Source: Pedobacter sp. MC2016-05 (GTDB taxonomy: Bacteria; Bacteroidota; Bacteroidia; Sphingobacteriales; Sphingobacteriaceae). From it: a DNA stretch of 64,000 nt. Shown in pieces: positions 35,680-43,692 of this stretch. The position numbers were made by a program, and so were the translations under genes. Position 1 is the first letter of the stretch. Every line of letters begins with the position of its first letter. The notes under the pieces are model-generated. The model was not told the origin of the DNA. It made no database searches and was given only the letters and a program-made list of their open reading frames with translations. The DNA is taken from positions 25,828 to 89,827 of the forward strand of contig NZ_JAPIVT010000023.1 in assembly GCF_026239735.1 (NCBI RefSeq), in the 5' to 3' direction.

Positions 35680-37509
35680 TTATTGGAAAGGGTTTCTAAC
35701 AATTTTTGGATTGTTGTTTAAAACATCTTGCGCAATTGATGAGTAATAATTGGTCATTCGGAAAAACCTTGCCCTTCTGAAACGTGTTGGCCTCACTCTC
35801 GCGTAGATGTATTTGCCATTATCTGGATGCCCAGGACGTATAACCCGGTAAGAATACAAGCCCATAACCACTGCATTTGGATCAGTTTCTGAGCCATCCC
35901 AAACCAGGTGGGCAATACGCCATCTTTTCAAATCAAAATAACGGTGATCTTCAAAAGCAAGCTCTACACGGCGTTCGTTACGGATGATGTTATTGGTTAA
36001 TGCGCTAAGGCTATTTGCTGGAAAACCAGCTCTTGCCCTGATGGAGTTTACATATCCTAGGGCTTCTGGTCTGCCTAATTCAAAAGCAGCTTCTGCAGCG
36101 TTCAAGTAAATTTCGCCCAGGCGAAACCATGGCCACCAATTTGCCGCAGATGTACCTCTGGTACTTGCAGCTGGCGCATCGCTAACCATTTTGCGAATAT
36201 AAAATCCTGTATTACTTACATCAACAGCATCATCTTTCGGCCCGTCAAACCCTGTCCAGGTTTGGCCATCGGTATAATTTTTACCCAGCTCGGCCGAAGT
36301 AGATAGTTGATAGGAAGTGTTATTCCAAACAGCAACACCTGCCTGTAACCTTACCGGACTGCTTTTAAATGTAGTACCCGGGTAAATTACTGTTCCAAAT
36401 AAACGGGCATCTTTTCCAGCAAAAATTTCCATCGGGTTACTGTAAGCGATATAGTTTCCACTCGCATCTTTATCACGCAAGGTTCCTCTGGTTCCGTCTA
36501 GATAATCAAAACTTTCTACCAAACTCAGAGAAGGCGATATTGCAGATGAAGCCTCATTATCCTCCGTCATGCTTTTCACAATATTATCGTAGGTAAAACG
36601 ATGCACTTTTAAACCAACGGCAAAGTCTTTAGCAAAAATTACCTCACTACCGGTTTTTTTATTCAGCATGTCATAAAAATTGCCGCCCTTATCTGGGTTT
36701 TCATTAAATAAAGCAAAAGGACCGCTCATGATCTCTTTCGAGGCAGTTAACGATTTATTGTAATAATCTGTAGCCATAGCAGCTGGAATTCCAACTTCGC
36801 CACCAGGAGTACTAATTGGCGCAGCCATTAAGCTATTGTACTTTGCAATCGACGCCGCATATAACATCGCTCTGCTTTCAAGTGCCAACGCAGTATATTT
36901 GTTTGCCCGAGTTTTGATCCCATTATTCGTGGCCAGATCATTTTTAATCGCTTCCATTTCGCTGTAAATGAAATCGTAAACTTCATGTTCTTTAGCTCTT
37001 GGTGTTTGTAAAGGCGTCGGGTCACCACTAAAATCGTAAATCAGCTGTCTGGTAACCAAAGGCACTCCACCCATCCGCTTCACCATCTCGAAATAAACAA
37101 AAGCCCGCATAAACCGCATTTCTGCTTTGAAAAGGTTTTTCTGCTCAGGAGTAAGTTTGATACTGAACTGCTCGATACTTTCAAGCGAAAGGTTCAAATC
37201 CCGAATTAACCCATAATCCCAGTAGCGGCCATAATCGCTTCCGTACTGAAAATCATTTTTCCCATTCTGATCTCGTGTGCCAGACCACATAGCATCGTCA
37301 ATTTCGGTCATGCCACCAGTGTTAAATACTCCATGTAATGATGGTAGACGATCGTAATAATTGGCTAATTGCGAAGTAACGAGTTTAGGGTCGTTCCACA
37401 ATTGTTCATCGGTGATGGTTGTTTTAGATTCGCGTTGAAACCATTCATCGTGTTTGCAGCTACTAAGCCATAAGCAGGAAACCACAATACCTATATATAA
37501 TTTTTTCAT
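35680..37509 (-). CDS. SusD-family glycan-binding lipoprotein
   Basis: A 609-residue lipoprotein with lipobox LSSC (C18). The RagB/SusD pattern is clear: RFMRAFVYFEMVKRMGGVPLV in the TPR-like region (about 130-150), WFRLGEIYLNAAEAAFELG (about 465-485) and ERRVELAFEDHRYFDLKRW (about 515-535). It is longer than the SusD at 4993-6591, with a larger surface-loop region. It pairs with the SusC 12 bases upstream. The ligand should be the glycan broken down by the GH43, GH2, GH97, GH29 and GH31 enzymes on the same strand. Confidence 0.95.
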   Translation of the reverse strand: MKKLYIGIVVSCLWLSSCKHDEWFQRESKTTITDEQLWNDPKLVTSQLANYYDRLPSLHGVFNTGGMTEIDDAMWSGTRDQNGKNDFQYGSDYGRYWDYGLIRDLNLSLESIEQFSIKLTPEQKNLFKAEMRFMRAFVYFEMVKRMGGVPLVTRQLIYDFSGDPTPLQTPRAKEHEVYDFIYSEMEAIKNDLATNNGIKTRANKYTALALESRAMLYAASIAKYNSLMAAPISTPGGEVGIPAAMATDYYNKSLTASKEIMSGPFALFNENPDKGGNFYDMLNKKTGSEVIFAKDFAVGLKVHRFTYDNIVKSMTEDNEASSAISPSLSLVESFDYLDGTRGTLRDKDASGNYIAYSNPMEIFAGKDARLFGTVIYPGTTFKSSPVRLQAGVAVWNNTSYQLSTSAELGKNYTDGQTWTGFDGPKDDAVDVSNTGFYIRKMVSDAPAASTRGTSAANWWPWFRLGEIYLNAAEAAFELGRPEALGYVNSIRARAGFPANSLSALTNNIIRNERRVELAFEDHRYFDLKRWRIAHLVWDGSETDPNAVVMGLYSYRVIRPGHPDNGKYIYARVRPTRFRRARFFRMTNYYSSIAQDVLNNNPKIVRNPFQ

Positions 37510-37521
37510 CTTTTTGCTTTG

Positions 37522-40500
37522 TTAAAAGGTTACATTAAAACCAGCCATAAATACTCTTTGCTGAGGATAAACTACCGCTGCTGCTGCTTCAATTTCCGGA
37601 TCAATCTGGTAATCTTTCACATTATCGAAAGAGATTAGGTTTGAGCCATTTACATAAACGCGGATTTTTTGCGCTTTAATTTTCTGCGAAATTGTTTGAG
37701 GCAGTGTGTAAGCCAATTCTAAATTCCGCACCCGTAAATACCGTACATTAGTTAACCAGAAATCGCTATTTCTACCATTCGGACCACTATTTCCGTTACG
37801 TATTGCAGGATAGTATCCCGGAATCCATTTACTGTTTCTGTCGTAAGGATCTTCGCGGTGCCATCTATCTTCTAATAAATAGGCAGGTGAGTTACCTCCA
37901 CCATGGAAAGCGTTTCTTAATTCATAATCCTGGTTCCACGACTGCATGCTGCCCCCAGCAAAATCAACATTCAAATCAATTCCTTTGTAGTTTAAGCCGA
38001 TTCTTCCACCAAAGGTGATCATTGGTGCCCATCCTGTTGGATAACCAATCGGACGTTCATCCATATCGTTGATTATTCCATCACCGTTAACATCTTTGTA
38101 AATAAGATCGCCCGGTAATTGGTTTCTATTGTTATTACCATCATTATTAACCGGATAGTTGCGAATTTCTTCTTCTGATTGGAAACGACCAATTACCTGG
38201 TAGCCCCACCATACACCACCCCAACGATCTTCAGCAGAGTTTCTATATTCATTTAACGAGTTACTAAAACGTGGTTTGTACGATTCAAGGTTTTTGAACC
38301 GCGAGAAAGTAACATTACCACTCACAACATAATTTAAATCGCCAACTTTACTGCTGTAGGTAATGATACCCTCTGCACCGTAGTAGCCATTTTTACCTAA
38401 ATTTTCGTTTGGCAACTCATAACCTACTTCACTTGGCAATAAAACATCATATTTTTTTCCAGGAAATCCGGTACGGATAATTTTAAACGCATCAGCAGTT
38501 ATGGTTAACTTGTTATCGAACATCCCTACATCGATACCGATATTATAGTTGGTGTTCTTAACCCATGATAAATTTCTTATTGGAAGCGATTTTGGGCGGA
38601 TACCTGGATAAAAAGTACCATTCAAAATAGCGCTTCCCGAACCGAAGTTGTAACCAGACAAATAATCAAGCATTCCAACACCCTCTTCTAAACCTGTCTG
38701 ACCAACAGATGCTCTCAATTTTAAATCGTTAACTACATTTTTTATTGATTTGAAAAACGGCTCATCAGAAATTCTCCATCCTAAACTGGCGCCAGGAAAA
38801 AGACCCCATTCTTTACCTTCATAGTACAAATAAGATCCATCATAACGACCCAAAACCTCAACAAGGTACTTGCCTTTGTAGTTGTAATTGAAACGACCAA
38901 TGAAACCTGCTCTCGCCTCGTATGACCATCCATCCGCAATGCTGTTTAATTCTGCAACCTGATTAACCAAAGGAATGTAGTTGTTGGTTGGATTTGAACC
39001 AATCGCATTGTAAGTTCTGTCCCAGTCAGAACGTTCGTAACCCGCCATTACCGAGAAATTATGATCTCCAATTTGTTTGGTATAATCTAACTGAAATTGG
39101 GCGAAACGTGATACTGCAACGCGGTCAGTTTTATATCTCCAACCAGAGTTGGTTCCATTACTTCGAACATAGTTGTTGTTTTCGTAGCGATATACATCAT
39201 AAGTATACTGAAAGCCATCAAACTTATTGTTGGTATAATTGTAGGATACCGTTCCTTTAGCAGATAAACCAAACTTAGTTTTGTAAGATGTAGTTAAATT
39301 CACGTTTCCACTTAAGTACTTATTGTCTTTATAACCTGCAATATCTCTACTGAAAATGGCCGGGTTATAGGCGAATTCATTTGTTTGATTAGGATAAAGT
39401 GGGTTATCGTTTGCATACGGACCAACAGTTGGTCTGTTTTTGAAGATCGCAAGTATTGATGAAAAGTATCCATCGCCGCCAGGCAAACCAACATCTTGGG
39501 TATTTTCTTGTCTGCCAGAAATTTGTGCTCCAACAGTTAGACCTTCTAAAATGGTCGCCTCCATGTTGGCTTGCAGATTGGTACGTTTGTAGTTAAAATC
39601 TTTAATTACGGCATCCTGCGTTAAGTGACCAACAGAAAGAAAATAATTTGATTTTTTGGCTCCGCCAGAAACGTTTGCATTGATGTAGCGTTGAGGGATA
39701 TTTTTACGAAGTACAATGTCTTCATAATTATAACCTTGATAACCTGGTAAGGTTCCGGCTTGCCATTTCGCCAACTCTTCACGTGTATATACTTGCGTAG
39801 GGTTGCCGTTCGGATCATTCTGAGCCGCCTCAACTAATCCTCGTGTATATTGCGCTGCGTTGGCCATGGTAGGAAAACGCGTTAGGTTTTGCCAGCCTTG
39901 GTAGCCGTTAATGTTAATTTTGGCTACTTCATCTCTCGAGCCTTTTTTTGTAGTGATTAAAACTACACCTTTTGCTGCACGAAAGCCATAAACAGCTGCT
40001 GCAGCATCTTTTAAAATAGAAATACTTTCAATATCTTCCAGGTTTAAAGCGTTAAAAATATCGGCACCAGATGCATTCTGGGTACCAACCCAATCCGTAC
40101 CACCTTCACCGCCATAAGCTACCCCATCAATTACATACAATGGGTTACCCATATTCCGTATTTCGATACTTGCGCCTCTGCCCGGACGAGCATCTTTTGC
40201 CCGGACCGATACACCTTGTACTTTTCCGGCAAGCGCACCAGCAGCAGTGGTAGAAGAAGTACGCACAATATCTTCAGCTTTAATATTACTTACCGCACCT
40301 GTAATGTTCCGTTTAGATTGTTTACCGTAACCCACTACAACAACCTCATCCAAACCCTGATCATCGCTTTGCAAAACAATATTTAATTGCATTTTGTCGG
40401 TTAGCGTGATGCGTTGATTTTTGTACCCGATGTATGTTACCAGTAAGGTACCTTTGGTTGCCGTAAGCTGGAACCGGCCATCGGCATCTGTAGTTGTGAT

Positions 40501-40656
40501 TTCTCTCGGAACAGAACCTTCTACCAAAATAGTTACTCCCGGAAGAGGCTCATTTTGTTCGGTTAGTACTTGTCCGGAAATCTTACGTTGTGCAAATGAA
40601 TATGTGGGAATACCCCATAACATTACGCAGAAAAAGAAAATTTTCAGGATTCTCAT
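37522..40656 (-). CDS. SusC-family TonB-dependent outer-membrane transporter
   Basis: A 1044-residue outer-membrane protein: signal peptide (about 1-22, YSFAQ), carboxypeptidase-regulatory-like domain (about 24-105), the SusC hallmark VVVGYGKQSKRNITGAVSNI, a plug (SILKDAAAAVYGFRAAKG) and a barrel ending in phenylalanine (GFNVTF). No STN domain. It forms the import pore with the SusD 12 bases downstream. As the first gene of the minus-strand run and preceded by two short palindromes in a 672-base spacer, it probably marks the start of the main transcript of this locus. Confidence 0.96.
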   Translation of the reverse strand: MRILKIFFFCVMLWGIPTYSFAQRKISGQVLTEQNEPLPGVTILVEGSVPREITTTDADGRFQLTATKGTLLVTYIGYKNQRITLTDKMQLNIVLQSDDQGLDEVVVVGYGKQSKRNITGAVSNIKAEDIVRTSSTTAAGALAGKVQGVSVRAKDARPGRGASIEIRNMGNPLYVIDGVAYGGEGGTDWVGTQNASGADIFNALNLEDIESISILKDAAAAVYGFRAAKGVVLITTKKGSRDEVAKININGYQGWQNLTRFPTMANAAQYTRGLVEAAQNDPNGNPTQVYTREELAKWQAGTLPGYQGYNYEDIVLRKNIPQRYINANVSGGAKKSNYFLSVGHLTQDAVIKDFNYKRTNLQANMEATILEGLTVGAQISGRQENTQDVGLPGGDGYFSSILAIFKNRPTVGPYANDNPLYPNQTNEFAYNPAIFSRDIAGYKDNKYLSGNVNLTTSYKTKFGLSAKGTVSYNYTNNKFDGFQYTYDVYRYENNNYVRSNGTNSGWRYKTDRVAVSRFAQFQLDYTKQIGDHNFSVMAGYERSDWDRTYNAIGSNPTNNYIPLVNQVAELNSIADGWSYEARAGFIGRFNYNYKGKYLVEVLGRYDGSYLYYEGKEWGLFPGASLGWRISDEPFFKSIKNVVNDLKLRASVGQTGLEEGVGMLDYLSGYNFGSGSAILNGTFYPGIRPKSLPIRNLSWVKNTNYNIGIDVGMFDNKLTITADAFKIIRTGFPGKKYDVLLPSEVGYELPNENLGKNGYYGAEGIITYSSKVGDLNYVVSGNVTFSRFKNLESYKPRFSNSLNEYRNSAEDRWGGVWWGYQVIGRFQSEEEIRNYPVNNDGNNNRNQLPGDLIYKDVNGDGIINDMDERPIGYPTGWAPMITFGGRIGLNYKGIDLNVDFAGGSMQSWNQDYELRNAFHGGGNSPAYLLEDRWHREDPYDRNSKWIPGYYPAIRNGNSGPNGRNSDFWLTNVRYLRVRNLELAYTLPQTISQKIKAQKIRVYVNGSNLISFDNVKDYQIDPEIEAAAAVVYPQQRVFMAGFNVTF

Positions 40657-40685
40657 ATTATATTTGGTTTAAAGTATAAGCGTTT

Positions 40686-40745
40686 CGAATAGCGATTATT
40701 CGTCCGATTACAGTTGATGACATTCGAATTCGTTTCGAGAAACGA
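40686..40745. promoter_or_regulatory. Two palindromes in the SusC promoter region
   Basis: CGAATAGCGATTATTCG (40686-40702) has 6-base arms around a 5-base centre. TCGTTTCGAGAAACGA (40730-40745) has 7-base arms around a 2-base centre. They share TTTCGAA-like words and lie 30-90 bases upstream of the SusC start, where an HTCS or another regulator would be expected to bind. The binding protein is unknown. Confidence 0.5.
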
Positions 40746-41193
40746 TCAAATTAATTTCTTTCGTTTTGATAATCCCTTGGGAAATATCAACTCAAAAAAG
40801 GTGAGTTAGCCTCGTAAGTTGTGGAGGGTAGCTGCTCATCAATGAAAGGATTTATAATTGGTTTTCGAAATCAAACTTAACTGATTTAATCAGGCACGGA
40901 CATACACATATCCGTCAATTAACATTTAATTTTTCGTCAAAAGGAGTCAAAATGCGCCGTATAGGCTGTTTTAGCAATATTTATAAATAAAGTTTGCTTT
41001 AGATTCTCGGATTAGTTTTTATAGTGAAGCAAATGTGATAAAAGGGTTTTATCACATTTGATGACAGATCGATTTCTGGAGTTTACTTACGTATTGACCT
41101 GTCGTTAATACATTTTTGGTTACAAGATCAGTTAATTGTATAGCTGCGTAATATTCCTTTGCGAAGCATCCTCTCAAACCAAAGCTCGTTTAC

Positions 41194-41231
41194 AAAAAAA
41201 AGGCAGGTTATTTTTGTAGATAACCTGCCTT
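41194..41231 (-). terminator. Intrinsic terminator after the phytase gene
   Basis: AAGGCAGGTTAT (41200-41211) and ATAACCTGCCTT (41220-41231) make a 12-base perfect stem with an 8-base loop, followed on the minus strand by eight T residues. It lies about 98 bases past the phytase stop and fits the end of the TonB receptor, beta-helix and phytase transcript. Confidence 0.85.
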
Positions 41232-41328
41232 GTTCTTAATAGAAACGGTACTTTAAAAATTCTATCGCCTTATCTTTTTCACTTTCTGAAATTCGATGAT
41301 CCCAATATAAGATAGTGAATAAGAGTAT

Positions 41329-42405
41329 TTATGGATTTACATCCAATTTTTTTCCTGCAAGGTCTTCCCATCGGTAAAAATGGAAGGTTTTATCATCGCT
41401 CATTGCCACCAAAAGCCCATGTTTAAAATCGGCATTCAATGGTACTGAAACTATATCAATTCCATCAGTTTGATTTGCAGCATATTTAATGGTGGCTATT
41501 AGCGGATGTTTATTCACAGCGCCAGCCTGACCGGTCCTGTCGTACACTTTTAATTGTCTGACACCTTGATCTGAAACTAAAATATAGCCATTGTTCCCTT
41601 TGGTTTTATAAATCGCAATCCCTTCATTGTCCACAGCAAAATCGCCCTGTCCAAATAGGGAAAGCTCCTGATTTCCTTTGGCTGGATCAGCATAATACTT
41701 ACGCACACCAAACTGCTCATCGCAATAATAAATATATCCAAGTTCGTTATCTACCGCAATGGCCTCAATTTCTTTCTTACCACTGTACTTTCCAAACTTT
41801 CTTACCAAGCTTGCTTTTACTATTCCTTTACCATTATCTGATAACAAATACTGCCACAAATAACCGCCCTCTTTTGGCCCTGATTTGCGGCCAACAACAG
41901 CATAAATTTTCCCGTCAGCGCTAGTATACATTGCAATACCCATTAAATCCCTGAACTCAGCCTGGGTTTCTCCTTCGAAAACAGGTATTCCTCCACCATC
42001 AACCGGTTTCATATCTGGAAGACTGTAAATTCTCAGCTTATGTGTATAACGCTCTGTAGTTATCGCGATATCAGTTTTTTTCCCACCGAGATCAAGTCCG
42101 TAAGCAATATCTACATTATCAGGTCTTTTTAACCCTTTAACAGTTTTTGCAGGGATAATTTTTCCCTTGAGGTCAAAAACGTATAAGCCCCCTTTGGTAT
42201 CTTTATCTGTTCCAATAACTAACGATTGCGCCGGGTCTTTCGCATTCACCCAGATCGCAGGATCGTCGGTATCAAAATCAACAGGATCGGATATATATAG
42301 CGGCTTTACTGCATCCTGATCTACCTGTTGGGCGGTTCCGTTACAAGAAAGGATCAGGCATAAAAGGCCTGCTGTAGCAACATTTATGATATTCGTTTTC
42401 TTCAT
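41329..42405 (-). CDS. Beta-propeller phytase lipoprotein
   Basis: A 358-residue lipoprotein when started at the ATG at 42405 (MKKTNIIN), which gives the lipobox LILSC (C21) and a one-base gap to the upstream gene; a longer frame to 42435 would hide it. The beta-propeller phytase (3-phytase, BPP) family is shown by FDTDDPAIWVN, SLVIGTDKDTKGGLYVFDL, RPDNVDIAYG, IEAIAVDNELGYIYYCDEQF and DNEGIAIYK, which carry the calcium and phosphate ligands. It removes phosphate stepwise from calcium phytate outside the cytoplasm, giving phosphate and lower inositol phosphates. Its co-transcribed neighbours are a beta-helix lipoprotein and a TonB receptor. Confidence 0.92.
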   Translation of the reverse strand: MKKTNIINVATAGLLCLILSCNGTAQQVDQDAVKPLYISDPVDFDTDDPAIWVNAKDPAQSLVIGTDKDTKGGLYVFDLKGKIIPAKTVKGLKRPDNVDIAYGLDLGGKKTDIAITTERYTHKLRIYSLPDMKPVDGGGIPVFEGETQAEFRDLMGIAMYTSADGKIYAVVGRKSGPKEGGYLWQYLLSDNGKGIVKASLVRKFGKYSGKKEIEAIAVDNELGYIYYCDEQFGVRKYYADPAKGNQELSLFGQGDFAVDNEGIAIYKTKGNNGYILVSDQGVRQLKVYDRTGQAGAVNKHPLIATIKYAANQTDGIDIVSVPLNADFKHGLLVAMSDDKTFHFYRWEDLAGKKLDVNP

Positions 42406-42406
42406 A

Positions 42407-43669
42407 TTAATTTTTAGTTCCATATGCGCCAACAAAGGTAGATGGTGCTGGTGAAATGTAAGTGATACCGTTTTTCATTACGATACCTGCCGCATGATGA
42501 CGGGTGAAATTGGTAATGCCTTTAGCCAATGCCGGCGAATTACCTTGCAGGTGAAAATCCCATGAGGTATTGAAATCAGCATTGTTCACCGCCGTATTTA
42601 GCGGATAGTTTACAAATTTGGGATCATTTTCTCCCGCCACTTTACTAATTACATCATTTTTTCCGCCTATCACATCATTACTCCCAGGCTGAAACTGATT
42701 AACCGTTACCTGATCAAAACCATAATACCAGTTATTGCTGTAAGCAGAGCGGGCATCCTCAGGTTTTTTAGGATCTCTTTTTATCCCAAAACGGGTATTG
42801 GCAAAAAGGTTATTGTACAAATCAGCACGAACGGTGCTTTCCACCCAAACAGAACCGCCTTTGGCTGTTGGTCTTCTCCAGCCTGTATTTACCAAAGTAT
42901 TATTGTAAATGATAATATAGGTTTGTGGCGTCTTATCTCCGGTATTCGAAAGTTTCAGTGCATTGGTATTTGTACTATAAACCAGATTATAAGCGATATC
43001 GGCTAAACAACCAGATTTGAAATTCATCGCTTCGCCACCGGTAACACCTGTGGTGTAGAATACGTTATTCGCGAAAATGATTTTGCCGCCCTCGATGTAA
43101 GTGCAATCTTCCTGAAGATTTCTGAACACCGTATTTTGCACCACTAGCTTTCCTTTTGCATTCGAGAACCATAATGCTGGTAAATTTTCTCCGGCAACTG
43201 CCTTGTATAATCCCATTTTTACTGATGTTGATGCATCAGAAGTGGTTGAACCTGCATATTCAATAACGGCGTGATCCAACACCAGCTCCTCGCAGGTTGG
43301 GCCTGCCAAAATACCTCCCCATAGTTTACCAAATTTCTTCTGTGCAGTTTTGTAAAATTCATTCACAGTAAACTTAATTGGATTTTCGGCAGTGCCTAAG
43401 GCGTACAAATTACCTTTCACTATAATTTCCGGCTTAGCAAGGGTATCCATTAATACCGTTACCCCCTCTTCAATGGTGAGCGATTTGCCTTCCGGGATAA
43501 CGATATCACCCTTAATTACCTGGGTACTTCCTTTTGCCCATACACCTGAAACTTCTCCAATCGCCGAACCATCTACAACTGTAGTATCCACATCGATATT
43601 TGCTTTTTCGCAGCCGGCAAGTGCCAGCAGGGCAAGCATTAGCAATTTAAAAATCTGATTTGATTTCAT
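42407..43669 (-). CDS. Right-handed beta-helix lipoprotein of unknown function
   Basis: A 420-residue lipoprotein with lipobox LALAGC (C20). After a short linker, repeated strands such as VIKGDIVIPEGKSLTIEEGV and KLVVQNTVFRNLQED suggest a parallel beta-helix of the pectate-lyase-like fold, but no lyase or hydrolase catalytic set is recognisable. It is located between the TonB receptor (23 bases) and the phytase (one base), so it is probably exported to the cell surface to assist capture of the phytase substrate or product. Function unknown; the fold call is by eye. Confidence 0.75.
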   Translation of the reverse strand: MKSNQIFKLLMLALLALAGCEKANIDVDTTVVDGSAIGEVSGVWAKGSTQVIKGDIVIPEGKSLTIEEGVTVLMDTLAKPEIIVKGNLYALGTAENPIKFTVNEFYKTAQKKFGKLWGGILAGPTCEELVLDHAVIEYAGSTTSDASTSVKMGLYKAVAGENLPALWFSNAKGKLVVQNTVFRNLQEDCTYIEGGKIIFANNVFYTTGVTGGEAMNFKSGCLADIAYNLVYSTNTNALKLSNTGDKTPQTYIIIYNNTLVNTGWRRPTAKGGSVWVESTVRADLYNNLFANTRFGIKRDPKKPEDARSAYSNNWYYGFDQVTVNQFQPGSNDVIGGKNDVISKVAGENDPKFVNYPLNTAVNNADFNTSWDFHLQGNSPALAKGITNFTRHHAAGIVMKNGITYISPAPSTFVGAYGTKN

Positions 43670-43692
43670 GTTTTTATTTTTAAAAATTTAGC

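Larger units (their letters stand above)
40657..41328. other. 672-base intergenic region upstream of the second SusC
   Basis: The right-hand end of the SusC-led locus and the left-hand end of the phytase gene meet here. The stretch holds two short inverted repeats close to the SusC start (40686-40702 and 40730-40745) and the phytase terminator (41194-41231). In between (about 40750-41190) I see no convincing reading frame, RNA gene or repeat. Confidence 0.6.
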
